This document shows, piece by piece, positions 12,501 through 46,617 of a DNA stretch of 64,000 nt; position 1 is the first letter of the stretch; each line of letters begins with the position of its first letter. The stretch is from Anaspis maculata (taxonomy: Eukaryota; Arthropoda; Insecta; Coleoptera; Scraptiidae), in NCBI GenBank assembly GCA_949128115.1, contig OX421961.1, forward strand, positions 125,739,050 to 125,803,049, in the 5' to 3' direction. A program made the translations under genes and the position numbers. A model generated the notes under the pieces. It saw nothing but the letters and a program-made list of their open reading frames with translations, was not told the DNA's origin and did no database searches.

Positions 12501-13219
12501 CCGAAGACATGCCGACGACTTGGAGAAAATTTGTACTTTGTGCGGTTCGTCGGACAGAAGGAAAAGTCTTTCGGTGATCGTGACCGATCTTTTGCAACGT
12601 AGCATGCGGTTCATTATCGGCAAAAGAGTCCCTGTAATCGAAAAATGCTGCCGATGCAGAAGGAAGAGCAGTTTCTTGAGTCTATACGGAAATTCTTCAA
12701 GTATAATGTTTTTTATCACACAAGCCTGATGCTCATTTCTCCAATTTTACTCTTGTAGTTACACCCTTTGATTTGGCTTCCATACTTCTATAAAAAAAAA
12801 TCAAAACCCTTTTTTTGGCTTCTGAATAAGCATTTCTGAAACAGCTTGACTTATGTTCCGCTAATTTTGCGACACCTTGTATCAGTTCGAAAGTTTCGTA
12901 ATTTCTATTTGAATATTTCCAGACAAAGACAAGCAAAAGATTTACAGTCTGTGGCTCAGGACATCACTAGCGGCCAAAGGAATGCTTCTCACTCATTTAG
13001 AAGTCCTCTACGATGCAATTTCTGCTTGCATAAGCATCCACAAGAACGATTTCGATAATTTGATAAGGGTAGGTACCTACTCTTCTACATTTTTGCCTTC
13101 GAATTGATGTCCTACGTCATCGTCTTGCATTTCCGCAATATTATTACTACTACTCCTGTGACTTCTTTCGATTTCAGAACGTGGAACTTACGTTGAGCGA
13201 CATAGAAAATTCAAAATAA
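6383..13219 (+). CDS. ATAD2-like AAA-domain protein, 3' part of gene (six exons)
   Basis: ATAD2/Yta7 proteins are nuclear AAA-ATPases that act on chromatin; most also carry a bromodomain. Proposed exons: 6383-6562, 6628-6844, 7667-7747, 12452-12700, 12923-13068, 13178-13219 (TAA). All junctions are GT..AG and the phases are compatible (0,1,1,1,0). The first two exons give the late part of the second AAA domain (LPSILVLPRVDELW ... LPILVIATCENELPET, then LQNFFNNN), which lines up with ATAD2. The last two give a helical tail (LEVLYDAISACISIHKNDF) like the C terminus of human ATAD2. No bromodomain is visible in between; exon 4 instead has a CX2C-X34-CX2C cysteine pattern. The 5' exons (first AAA domain, Walker motifs) are outside the window or not recognised. 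A decayed paralogue is possible, but the frames are intact. Confidence 0.6.
6628..6844 (+). CDS. ATAD2-like exon B (end of AAA2)
   Basis: The acceptor is AATCGCACAG and the donor GTTTGT; it ends in phase 1. The reading LQNFFNNNTSVVVQV..TVEEIEDFF continues the AAA2 lid exactly where ATAD2 has its VQELF..DYGEIFNVQL segment. The basic, serine-rich tail is not conserved. Confidence 0.78.
7322..7389. repeat. Small palindromic element in ATAD2-like intron
   Basis: TAGGTTTGTTCCATCAGCAG is mirrored by CTGCTGATGGAACGAACCTA around a ~28 bp centre. MITE-sized, no coding potential. Confidence 0.75.
7516..7632. repeat. 117 bp hairpin MITE in ATAD2-like intron
   Basis: ACCGTGTGATCCAAAC..ATTCCGAATTGGGGAAGGCTGTG pairs with the inverted copy ending in GTTTGGAACACACGGT; arms of about 42 bp. 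Confidence 0.8.
7667..7747 (+). CDS. ATAD2-like exon C (tentative linker exon)
   Basis: It is bounded by ATACAG and GTAAGT and is 81 nt, phase 1 at both ends, so it fits between exons B and D. The 27 residues (GKIVKPHSKTMLKF..) are basic and match nothing I know. Support is only splice sites and phase. Confidence 0.4.
7891..8020. repeat. Hairpin MITE with GCGGGTAATG arms
   Basis: The left TAGTATATTATTCAACAAGC-GGGTAATG is mirrored by CATTACCCGCGAGTAGAATACTA on the right, around a centre containing CACGAGCCTCGGCGAGTG. Confidence 0.7.
8156..10590. mobile_element. Outer inverted-repeat element carrying an inserted FB-like element
   Basis: The left block, with GCTATGGAAAAAATG and then GATGCTAACTAG..GACGCCTTGATAGATGTGC, is mirrored at about 10500-10590 by GCACATCTATCAAGGCGTC..GTTAGCATCGTATCATTC. 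These ends belong to the same family as the repeat at 1-1690. A second local inversion (8350-8460 against 8735-8830, around ACCATGGT) lies inside. It is within the ATAD2-like intron. Boundaries are approximate. Confidence 0.6.
8920..10135. mobile_element. Foldback element with minisatellite arms (FB-like)
   Basis: The left arm (8933-9262) is a run of about 22 units of a ~15 bp repeat, AAAAATATACCANNCC. The right arm (9785-10120) is the same repeat inverted (GGTATATTTTTGGCNTGG). The ends GGTGTGGCGCC and GGCACCCGACC are imperfect inverted copies. Both flanks read GTTTTGAAA (8911-8919 and 10136-10144), an exact 9-bp target duplication. Long inverted arms built of short tandem units with 9-bp duplications recall Drosophila FB elements. 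The ~520 bp centre has no transposase, so it is non-autonomous. Confidence 0.85.
10591..11080. other. ATAD2-like intron, nothing assignable
   Basis: AT-rich with poly-T stretches near 10970-11020; no repeat partner or exon seen. Confidence 0.4.
11081..12129. mobile_element. Long foldback element, TACAGGGTG termini
   Basis: TATACAGGGTGTTCGGGTTT at the left is mirrored by AAACCCGAACACCCTGTATA at the right. The arms (~500 bp each) stay recognisable almost to the centre near 11620. An internal TACAGGGTGTTGAAGTTGAC motif at about 11202 is also mirrored near 11996. No open frame of transposase type. Confidence 0.85.
12452..12700 (+). CDS. ATAD2-like exon D (cysteine-module exon)
   Basis: The acceptor is CACGTTTAG and the donor GTATAA; 249 nt, phase 1 at both ends. 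It encodes ..DLEKICTLCGSSD.. and ..VIEKCCRCRRKSSF, a CX2C-X34-CX2C arrangement reminiscent of insect ZAD zinc-binding domains. The frame is open well upstream, so it could instead be part of another small gene. Confidence 0.45.
12923..13068 (+). CDS. ATAD2-like exon E (C-terminal helical tail)
   Basis: The acceptor is ATATTTCCAG and the donor GTAGGT. The reading KIYSLWLRTSLAAKGMLLTH then LEVLYDAISACISIHKNDFD matches the pattern LE.LY..IS.CI..H..D of the vertebrate ATAD2 C terminus. Confidence 0.72.
13178..13219 (+). CDS. ATAD2-like terminal exon F
   Basis: The acceptor is CGATTTCAG, phase 0; 13 codons (NVELTLSDIENSK) then TAA. It continues the C-terminal helix. A poly(A) signal AATAAA follows at 13634-13639. 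Confidence 0.68.
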   Translation, partial: NVELTLSDIENSK

Positions 13220-13633
13220 CCATTTCCCTATTATCGTAAATGCAGTAGACCACCTTCTGGTAAGTACATTTTAGCCTTCCTCCGGCATGCATATCTTCCA
13301 GGTATTGTGTGTGGAATTCGCTCGACTTCTGCAAAATCAATTAAAACATCATCTGGTAATACATTAATTTCGCCACTACAACATTAAATTGTCATCTCTA
13401 GATGCTGCTGGTGCTCGTCAGTCTTCTGTGGACAAGTAGTGTGCGTGGTTTGGGGATTTCGGTTTTGATGGACTTGGGATGAAATATGTGTTCCGATGTA
13501 CATAGTGTCTGAAAAGATGGTAACATTAGTTAAAATTGCAATAATAAGGTAACGTGACTATATTATATTTAAAATTTTGGGCATATAAATTGGTGTTTCT
13601 TTTTATTGAATCTGGTGTACAAATTGAAGTTGA

Positions 13634-13639
13634 AATAAA
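13634..13639 (+). other. Poly(A) signal of the ATAD2-like gene
   Basis: AATAAA lies about 415 bp after the TAA of terminal exon F. No closer signal was seen. Confidence 0.5.
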
Positions 13640-13980
13640 TTATGAGCCTTGAAAATTTGCATATGATTAAGTGTGAACTTAAAAAAATGACCTATTTTTT
13701 TTGGCAGACCGATGAAATATATGAGGACGTTTGTCTTTTTTTATTGATGTAATAATTTTGATTAAGTGCATGATGATGGATACGGCATTAGATGATCGTC
13801 GTGAAGTATCGATGAATTGATATTTTTTTATTGGTATTGATGTTGAAGAGCCGTAAACCTAATTATTCTAATGTTAAACAATGAACTGTGAGTTCAACGG
13901 TTTTAGAATTAAAATGTTAACAGTGAACATAGAGGTGGATACCTATAACTATAAAATCAACCTATACATGGGTTGGTAAA

Positions 13981-14180
13981 CCTGAAGCAAAAAAAGCCCA
14001 CCCCATCAAGTTTACAGACTATTATCATCTCATTTGTTGACCAATTTTTAAGAAAAAGCTGCAAGTTTCAAAATTCTCCAAGGCGTTAAAATATATGTAT
14101 ATCTCATGTAAATTGGTCAACAAATAAGATAGTTATTGTCAGTCAAACTCGCTGGGGTGGGCTTCTTTTTTGACTTCAGG
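13981..14180. repeat. 200 bp foldback MITE
   Basis: CCTGAAGCAAAAAAAGCCCA..TTTGTTGACCAATTT is mirrored by AAATTGGTCAACAAAT..GGGCTTCTTTTTTGACTTCAGG; arms about 67 bp. Confidence 0.8.
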
Positions 14181-14206
14181 AATATTGTAGGTACATAAGG
14201 CATAAA

Positions 14207-14845
14207 TACAGGGTCTTTGCAAACTTGAGATAGATAATTGAATCGCAATTACGAAAACGCTTCAAGAGTAACAAAAAAATATTGAAAAAAAAGTAGGGTT
14301 TTTATTTTTGAAAATATGGAGGGTCAAAAGGTGGGCCTTCGGTCCCCTCTATTTTCGTTCATTTGAAAGATTTTAGTAAACTCTTTCAAGCAGATCAAAT
14401 AGCAATGTTTTTGAACCTGTGAATGTGTTTTGTAATTTTATTTACTATACAGGGTGAGTCTTAGGTCCTGAAAATCCAGTTTTCTTCAAAAATGCATGCA
14501 GAAAATTTGGTATTAGATCTATTTATGTTATTTATTGCTCTACATCAGTTTTATAACCTCCAGAATATTTCACGAGCATTTTCGAGAATTTTTTTTTTTA
14601 GGATTCATGACTCACCCTGTACACTAAAAAACATACAAAACACATTCAAAGGCTCAGAAAAAATTCTTTTTGGTCTGATGGAAAGGGTTTCCTGAAATCT
14701 TTCAAAATAAAAAAATAGAAGGGGTCGAAGGACCACCTTTTGACCGTCCATATTATGAATTTTTTTCAACATTTTTCTGCCACTTTTTGGAACATTTCTC
14801 TAATTGCGGTTCAATTTTCTACCCCAAGTTTGCAAACACCCTGTA
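14207..14845. mobile_element. Foldback element with a second foldback nested inside
   Basis: TACAGGGTCTTTGCAAACTTG is mirrored by CAAGTTTGCAAACACCCTGTA. The arms carry matching tracts such as GGGTCAAAAGGTGGGCCTTC against GAAGGACCACCTTTTGACC. The centre is occupied by a further element, 14448-14621. Confidence 0.8.
14448..14621. mobile_element. Nested 174 bp foldback, TACAGGGTGAGTC ends
   Basis: TACAGGGTGAGTCTTAGGTC is mirrored by a GAC-TCACCCTGTA end (ATTCATGACTCACCCTGTA) at 14603-14621. Confidence 0.75.
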
Positions 14846-14919
14846 TAGGTACCTTCTGTTTCTTTTCTTTTTCAGATAGGTATGTATAAAATATCACCTG
14901 AGTTCATTTCATTTCATAT

Positions 14920-16058
14920 CACCAGGGGCGGCGCTGCGATTGGGGGTGGCGGCAAAGGAAACCTTCTCATTCAAATAGAAGGAAAGTGGAATGTGATCGA
15001 CTTATTGATCGGGGGCGGCGTACAGGGACGGCGGAGGCGGCGCAAACTGTTTTTTCTGTGATCGATTAGCGACCAGGAGTACGTTGGTTTTTGACCCGTG
15101 TCGATCTCTTGTTTGGTTCGCCAGATATCTCGAATTATTGACCGGGGGCGGTGCTGCGATTGGGGGCGGCGGCAAAGGAAACTTTTTATTTAAATAGAAA
15201 GAAAGTGGAATGTGAGGGGTTTTATCACGTGTTTGAGACATTCTTGATTCGCGACTTATTGATCGGGGGCGGCGTATGGAAACGGCGGAGGCGGCGCAAA
15301 CTGTTTTTTATGTGATCGATTAGCGACCAGGAATACTTTGATTTTTGTCCCGTGTCGGTCTCTTGTTTGGTTCGCCAGAAATCTCGAATTATTGACCGGG
15401 GGCGGCGCTGTGATTGGGGGCGGCGGCAAAGGAAACTTTTTTATTTGAATTGAAAGAAAGTTGAATGTGAGGGGTTTTATCACGTGTTTGAGACATTCTT
15501 GATTCGCGACTTATTGATCGGAGGCGGCGTATGGAAACGGCGGAGGCGGCGCAAACTGTTTTTTCTGTGATCGATTAGCGACCAGGAATACTTTGGTTTT
15601 TGTCCCGTGTCGGTCTCTTGTTTGGTTCGCCAGAAATCTCGAATTATTGACCGGGGGCGGCGCTGCGATTGGGGGCGGCGGCAAAAGAAACTTTTTTATT
15701 TAAATTGAAAGAAAGTGGAATGTGAGGGGTTTTTTCACGTGTTTGAGACATTTTTGATTCGCGACTTATTGATCGGGGGCGGCGTACGGAAACGGCGGAG
15801 GCGGCGCAAAGTGTTTTTCATGTGATCGATTAGCGACCAGGAATACTTTGGTTTTTGTCCCGTGTCGGTCTCTTGATTTGTTCGCCAGAAATCTCGAATT
15901 ATTGACCGGGGGCGGCGCTGCGATTGGGGGCGGCGGCAAATTAAACCTTTTTCGTAAAATAAGAAAGAAAGTGAAATGTGAGGGGTTTTATCACGTGTTT
16001 GAGACATTTTTGATTCGCGACTTATTGACCGGGGGCGGCGTACGGGGACGGCGGAGGC
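14920..16058. repeat. Satellite array, ~254 bp unit, about 4.5 copies
   Basis: Units begin with GGGGGCGGCGCTGCGATTGG (about 14926, 15145, 15400, 15653, 15907) and contain a second GGGGGCGGCGTA box before an AACGGCGGAGGCGGCGCAAA block. Later copies are more than 90% alike by eye. Proline-rich minus-strand frames across it are repeat by-products. Confidence 0.9.
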
Positions 16059-16064
16059 TGCTTG

Positions 16065-16129
16065 AGCTGTCAGTTGAATTCCGCCTTTCGCAGCCATTTT
16101 GTGGCGGGAAAAATTAATTTAAATCGCGA
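16065..16129. repeat. Solo end of the long-TIR element found whole at 26478-27538
   Basis: The stretch from GCTGTCAGTTGAATTCCGCC to AATTTAAATCGCGAAT matches the last ~65 bp of the element at 26478-27538. It abuts the ~254 bp satellite, which suggests the satellite amplified inside or beside a relative of that element. Confidence 0.75.
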
Positions 16130-16136
16130 ATGGGTA

Positions 16137-16357
16137 TAGGTACAGTTGGGAGCGAAATGATTCATACGGCACCGCTAGGAAGTCGGCTGGATTTCAGAAA
16201 TGTTAGCTGCTTGGATCGTTCTTGAATGGCAGTTTCAATAACGACCAATCCCCAATCAAAACTAGCATTCAAGAACAATCCAAACAGCTAACATTTCTGA
16301 GATCCAGCCGACTTTCTAGCGGTGCTGTATGAATCATTTCGCTCCCAACTGTACCTA
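16137..16357. mobile_element. Foldback MITE with ~85 bp arms
   Basis: TAGGTACAGTTGGGAGCGAA through a GTCGGCTGGATTTCAGAAAT tract is mirrored almost perfectly to TTCGCTCCCAACTGTACCTA. It lies just upstream of the collagen gene. Confidence 0.85.
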
Positions 16358-16409
16358 CAAGGTAGGTAAGGTACTGCCATTTGAAATTTTAAAGTAGGGT
16401 AGGGTGGGG

Positions 16410-16530
16410 GCGAAAGGGCAATATAGCACTGTACTGGTTGTCCCACAAGAGCCAATGAGCAATGTTGCGTTTACGGCTAAAATTGAAACCATACGGCCAA
16501 ATAAGCTGATGGACTAAACCCACCCCTAGT
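16410..16530. repeat. Decayed MITE, relative of 527-690
   Basis: GCCAATGAGCAATGTTGCG then GGCTAAAATTGAAACC and CCAAATAAGCTGATGGA repeat the right half of the MITE at 527-690 with many changes. It occupies the likely promoter side of the collagen gene. Confidence 0.55.
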
Positions 16531-16687
16531 GTAGGGAAGGTACCTATATATCTGCCTACCTCTGTTATCATAAATTGAAGAGTCAATATCGAGGTGAATA
16601 TAATCGAAGTTGAAGTATAAAAAGCAACCGCCGGCACTCACTTCAAAAGTTCCAGAAATGTAATTTGTTTTTATTTTTATTTTGTAG

Positions 16688-40779
<24,092 letters not shown>

Positions 40780-41035
40780 TGTCGATGGAATTAAATGTTA
40801 GTTCACTGCCATAGTGTTAAACTGTTAAATATCAATTACCATTTTCTGTTGTTCCTATAATTATACCCAATGAAGTTGAATTAGTTGAGTTTAGGATATC
40901 TGATGATGATAAATGAAAAAAATGTATTCAATAAGTGTATAGGTGAATAGTAATTATTATAAACAAGTTCTAATAAATTCAAATGTTTTAATGGGACACC
41001 GTGGTTAGCCGTCTGATATAGGTACAAATCTAGGT
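40780..41035 (+). other. Collagen 3' UTR
   Basis: AT-rich; AATAAA at 40972-40977, about 195 bp after the stop, is the likely poly(A) signal. Confidence 0.6.
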
Positions 41036-41166
41036 ATCCGCTATGTGCGTTCGTCAAAAAAGTGGGAGGAGTCGACATCAGCGCTCAAGGTGGCGATTAA
41101 CGAAACTGAATAATGCCTATTTGTTTTGTTTTCGGTCGCTAGATGTCGCTAATCGAGTGAATGCAC

Positions 41167-41611
41167 TAGGGAACCTAATTATCACGCGACCGGTCGGCCG
41201 GCGTAAGGGTACCGCATTCTGGCTGAGCGTTTGTTTACTATATGGCCTCACGGAGTTAGGGAGTGACAGCTGTCGGCATCACGGAAGGCCATAGGCGTCC
41301 GTCTCAACGGCCTCTGGCTGTCAAGAGCGTGTTTATTTTGGATTTAGGTGTACAAATTCGTGTGAGAGGTGGATATGACTTGCCCGATGAGTTTCAAAAC
41401 ACGTCTTTTATGCTGCTATATGAATGAAATTTTCATGTATGTTCGGTTGCGGACATCAAGCAACAGCACCGGACCCCGCAAATTTCCTTTTCTCTCCGCT
41501 CATGATAAATTTTGACACATAGCTGAATTTTAGCCCCTCCCATCGGCCCTTAGCAACGGATGATTGCGTAACCCTTGTACAGCCAAAGCTGTCGATAATC
41601 TAGCAACCCTA
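41167..41611. mobile_element. 445 bp hAT-type MITE, copy 1
   Basis: Ends TAGGGAACC and (inverted) TAGGGTTGC. Exact 8-bp duplication GAATGCAC at 41159-41166 and 41612-41619. The interior is ~95% identical by eye to copy 2. Confidence 0.85.
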
Positions 41612-41619
41612 GAATGCAC

Positions 41620-43124
41620 TAGGGAACCATAGACAAGGACAAAAGTAGAAGAAGGAAGAACCACTGCGCATCCATTTCAGCCGATATCGCATGGGGTCCG
41701 CCATTTTTAGGTCATAACGGCTTTTCCAAGGCGGCAATTTAAATGGGGGGAGTACGCGCGATTCAAAATCATAAACAGACGTCAAAACAGATGACAGTCA
41801 TGAGACAATTTGTAGGTTATACTTTGTAAACGAAACAAATAACTCAAGAATTTCTGCTCACGGCCTTGACCTACATCCATGGCCTTGACTAATCCTCATA
41901 CTCGTAGTCAATACTTCGCTCGATCTCCGACTTCGCATCTCTCAAGTCCTTCGGACAATTATAACAATTGTTGCCATAGTTGGATTGTGCTTAAATCGGA
42001 GACCGACTGTGAGTATGGGCCATAGACGTATGGGCATAAGGCCCACGACATGTGCTTGATTTGAGCTACAGAATAAAATTTCAAGAAAAATATTCAATGT
42101 TTTACTTGAGATAAAATAATACAAGTTTGGAAAGTGTTTGTTGAACATTACACTGAATCAGCTCTTCGCTTCACGTTTTTTTGCTAGATTTTGCACCTAA
42201 TCTTATTTTCAAATAGCATCTTACGAGCACTTTCCCTTAAGATAAAATTGTGGTGTTCCAAAATGTCAATGTGTGAAACGAGGTTCTGGCTCGGGTCCTG
42301 GGAGTGTGGATAAAATTTTATTTACATTACTTCGAAATGCCTCGAATAAATCAGCAGCACTGAGCCTTTCTCATAAGACGTTTCCAAGCTATTTCTTCAT
42401 CATTCCAATTGTCTCGAGCCACAATCGAAGCCCATCACCCCGTGGAAAACTAAAAACAAAATTTAGTTACCGGAGTGAAATTTGATTATTTAAATTCAGC
42501 GTTACGTATGAAAGGATATCTTCTCATCTCTGGGTTCATCAATTGCTTGATGTTTTTGCAAATTTTGATAGGTATAACAAGACACCCTTTATTGATGCAT
42601 TTGCTAAGTTCGATCAGGTTCGATCAAACTTTATTACACAGGAAAAATCGCAAAACGAACACTTCACACAGAGGCCTCGATATCTGTTTCACAGCTTCTA
42701 AGTGGAGATAAAACTGCGGACATCATTCTCCATTTCTTGACAATAATTCATCAAGTACAATGCACTCGACAATGCATTATTTATGCAATGCATCCCAGGA
42801 ATATAATATCTGGTTATGAAGTAGAATTCGTGGAAACGAACACTGAATAACCCTCAACATTCAAACATCACCCTCAACATTATATTGTTATCTTTTGCAC
42901 AAAACCAAATATCGGCGCCGAGAAAAGTTCGATCACAACAAATCAGTCTAACCTAAAACTTCGTAGCTGTCATCAAGTACACTGTCAGTACTGTCACCCA
43001 CCTGTCATAATTAAAATTGCCGCCAGGAAAAACCGTTATGTAATCAAAATGGCCGGCCAACAAATTACACAGCCGCGCAGGTATCTTGCCTCTTCTACTT
43101 TTGTCCTTGTCTATGGGTTCCCTA
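41620..43124. mobile_element. 1.5 kb TIR element, TAGGGAACCATAGACAAGG ends
   Basis: The left end TAGGGAACCATAGACAAGG with ACAAAAGTAGAAGA is mirrored at 43090-43124. It shares the terminal TAGGGAACC with the 445 bp MITEs. Frames inside (42273-42711) match nothing known. Confidence 0.75.
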
Positions 43125-43133
43125 CATAGAGAC

Positions 43134-43578
43134 AAGGGAACCTAATTATCACGCGACCGGTCGGCCGGCGTAAGGGTACCGCATTCTGGCCGAGCGTTTG
43201 TTTACCGATCGGCCTCACGGAGTTAGGGACTGACGTCTGTCGGCCTCACGGAAGGCCATAGGCGTCCGTCTCAACGGGCTCTAGCTGTCAAGAGCGTGTT
43301 TATTTTGGATTTAGGTGTACAAATTCGTGTGAGAGGTGGATATGACTTGCCCGATGAGTTTCAAAACTCATCTTTTATGCCGCTATATGAATGCAATTTC
43401 CATGCATGTTCGGTTGCGGACATCAAGCAACAGCACCGGACCCCGCAAATTCCCTTTTCTCTCCGCTAATGATAAATTTTGACACATAGCTGAATTTTAG
43501 CCCCTCCCATCGGCCCTTAGCAACGGATGATTGCGTAACCCTTGTACAGCCAAAGCTGTCGATAATCTAGCAACCCTA
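43134..43578. mobile_element. 445 bp hAT-type MITE, copy 2
   Basis: Same length and sequence as copy 1, with a mutated first two bases; no clean target duplication, as if the site was rearranged. Confidence 0.8.
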
Positions 43579-43725
43579 CAATGCACATGGCGATTCCGCT
43601 TTGTGCGTTCGCCAAAAAAATGGGAGGAGTCGACATCAGCGCTGAAGGTGGATGCCTATTTGTTTTGTTGTCGGCCGTGAGATGTCGCTACTCGACTGAA
43701 TGCTGAATGCACATAGCGGATAAGT

Positions 43726-44258
43726 AAGGTATAATAACAGGGTGTCCTGCAACAGTGTGCAATGGGCTTTTCTAGCGTCCTTCCCTTTCAAGATAGAAGA
43801 AAAGTCTAATGCATAAAATCTTGCTTGATTTAAAAAGTTTTACGTCGCGAAATAGGGATTTTTTTAAATGAAATGCCCAATTTTTGATTTCATTATCTTG
43901 TTCAGCTTCACAAGTTCTTGTGTACCAACTAAAAATTAAAAATTGAGAATTTTAGTAGATAATTTCGAGGTTTATTTTGAAAAATTGTATGGGCCTCGTT
44001 GTTTGGATTCAAAGAATGGAATTTGGCACAATTGATAGTCGAATAGAAGGTGAATACGTTGTTGATGACAAAAAAAAGTTTAGTTTTAGTTATACAGGGT
44101 GTGCACGTTTTTTTCGAACTTCGTAAATGTTGAAGTGCCATAAGTCATTTTTTCCAAGTGGAATTCCCCCCTCTATTTTATCTTATCATTCGATAGGTTT
44201 TGATGGGCAAGGACACCAAAGCTGTGCACGCCATCTACTTTACCCTCGAATGAAATGG
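43726..44258. other. Intergenic, nothing assignable
   Basis: Contains isolated foldback-type ends (CAGGGTGTCCTG at about 43739, TACAGGGTGTGCACG at about 44094), read as fragments. Confidence 0.4.
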
Positions 44259-45086
44259 ACTATAGGCGATTTACATTAGAAAAACGCCACCTGGTGTAGA
44301 GCTCGGTACTTGATCGTCGAGGACGTTTTTACGAGGAAAACATACTCCGACGTCTAGTAGCCTAGGTGGGCACTAGTGGATACCTGTAATACCCACATAT
44401 TGACATGGAAATTTGACAAGTAGAAATAATCTGAAAAAGGGGTTTGCATTTGTGTCTCTTCTTTCATGTTATGGTTGGCGTATTTAGCAGCTTTGTAGTA
44501 GATCTAGCTCCAGAGGTGCGCAGCTGAAAGACTACGCCCCCAGCAATGCACTACATTATTGCGATAAAAAAAGACAACGTTTACGTCGCGAACACAGAGG
44601 TAGCTACGGCGAGCTTGTTAGAATGAAAAATGCGGATCTCCAGCTGAAGTCGAAGCAGGAAATCTTTAGAAAAAAGCGAGGAAAAAAGGTAGGTGGTGGT
44701 TGACTCTGCACGGCCAGCCCGAGGTGATTTTTTCTTGGCTGGCAGGCTGGTCGACGGGCTTGTGTGTTTCCCTCCGTGCGGGTGTGACAGAGTCTGTTGC
44801 TCTTCCTTGGGCGGAAGCTATGGATGATTTAGAGAAAGGTCTGCGACGACGCTGGTCATCAACATGGGGCCCAATAACGAGCCTATGGGGTCCCAAGGGT
44901 TCACAGGAACGAAAGTTTGCTTGTAGCGTACTGCACAAGACAGCAAAGTGACAGTTTTGACATGCCACCAATTGACGTAACCACCGCCGTTGCCGGACGG
45001 CAACTTACACCAGTTCTAAAAATTAATGCCCTAAAACTTCCTCGACGAAACGGCCATTTTCCCCAATAAGGTCAATCGCCTATAGT
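44259..45086. mobile_element. 828 bp TIR element, TATAGGCGATT ends
   Basis: ACTATAGGCGATTTACATTA is mirrored by TAAGGTCAATCGCCTATAGT. TAGGCGATT flanked by TA on both sides would fit a TA duplication (mariner-type). An 83-codon frame at 44700-44951 is not recognised. Confidence 0.65.
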
Positions 45087-45260
45087 ACACTGCCAAACCA
45101 AGGCTCAAGTCCGTCTCCTCGACATTACTTCACGCCATAACTTCCGGTATTCCCTGCTTCACCTTATAAATTATTTCCATTGTCCTCCCTCTGTCATTTT
45201 ATTACCTCAACAATAATGTGCTGCACGTTGGTGTTAGGTATTTTTATTCTTATACACTAC

Positions 45261-46233
45261 CAGTGGCGGCTGGTGAGGGAGGGCTCAAGGGCGGCGCCCC
45301 CCCAACGCTAAAGGCGGCAAGAGATTTTTATCGGTAGGAAGACATGGAATGCATTTTATAATTATACTTATTCCAAAGATTTGGTTTAGTGCAGAAACGT
45401 TCAGTCATTGGTCAATTAATATTTTAACAAAATAATTCTAAGCGATCGCACGGTCGAAGAAGTTCGTCTTGGGCTCCGCATTCGGCGCCCACCGCCGATG
45501 CGGTGATGCCGGGTTGCACCCGCGCAAAACATGTGTCGTAACCATGGCAACGCGAGACGCGGCTCCCGCTCTATACTGCAGATATGGGCTCCGTTTCTCG
45601 AGCCCCCAGCCGATTGAAATAATCTATATAATTATTTATGTACCTACTCTTCGATTAGTCAACAGTTGCAAACATGGAAATAGCTGACCTAAAAAAAAAT
45701 ACATTCAGGTCATCAAGCCTACAAGAAGAAACAAATGCAAAAAAACAACGGACGTCCGATTACAGCATTGATTTACTGAATATAAAGCAAATCAAACCCG
45801 CAAGAATAAATTCGTGGTGCATCTCACACGTAATTTTGACAAAACAGTAAATGCTAAAACTCCATATGGTTGTGATGCCGATACGACAAACAAGTTTTCG
45901 TCTCGAGTTTCGTCATTTCGCGAACTGAGAACTGTTCTATATGCACTCTTTGTAGAAAATGTTTTTCGAACTTCGAACCAACAAAACATGGACGAAATGT
46001 TTCATGATTTGAACAATTAGATCAGAAACGCGGAAAGGGGATAAAAGCCTCTTTCTCTAGTTTCTGATCTAGTATTGTTTATATCAGGAAACATTTTGTC
46101 CATGTTTTGCTGGTTCGAAGTTCGAAAAACATTTTCTACAAGAAGTGCAGAAGATAGAACAATATAGTTCTCAGCTCGCGAATTTGTTATTAACTTGAGC
46201 CCTCCTTGCAAAAAACTCACGAGCCGCCACTGT
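45261..46233. mobile_element. Non-autonomous hAT element with 8-bp target duplication
   Basis: The left end CAGTGGCGGCTGGTGAG and right end CTCACGAGCCGCCACTG are inverted copies, with GGAGGGCTCAAG mirrored further in. TACACTAC flanks both sides exactly (45253-45260, 46234-46241). The inner 45915-46180 is itself an inverted repeat (CGAACCAACAAAACATGGAC). A 68-codon remnant frame (45814-46020) may be a transposase scrap. Confidence 0.9.
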
Positions 46234-46578
46234 ACACTACACCGTTACGCACGTAATTGTTATGCAAATAAGTTTAAATAAATCAACAATAGACAATGCC
46301 GCACAGTGCACAGCACAAAGCTCGCCGTACCTTTGAAAAATAAAACAATTAGATAACTCATTTGATCTCTGCTTGTTTGTTTGTGAGTTATGTAAATTGT
46401 AAAGCTTTTTCACTTAAACTCAGCCCTAACTAGACCATAAAGTTATGGTAGCTATATACTCGTATTTTTTGACCGAATAAAACATTTGAAATTCGCGTAA
46501 TCATTGCATTGCGATGAGATCTAGAGAGTGTGTCATCCGAATGTTGGGGGGTTCTATGTTTCTCCGTTGAGTCAATTT

Positions 46579-46617
<39 letters not shown>

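Larger units (their letters stand above)
41036..43725. mobile_element. Composite of hAT-type MITEs inserted in one another
   Basis: The outer unit starts CCGCTATGTGCGTTCG and ends TGAATGCACATAGCGG. A second partial copy of that unit occupies 43594-43722. Within lie two 445 bp elements (41167-41611, 43134-43578) and a 1.5 kb element (41620-43124). Confidence 0.7.

Noticed and set aside
15002..16117. Proline-rich open frames (PPPP.IAAPPP)
   Set aside because: By-products of the ~254 bp GC-box satellite; they repeat at the satellite period and have no independent support.
44700..44951. 83-codon frame as a host gene
   Set aside because: It lies wholly inside a TIR element (44259-45086) and matches nothing known.
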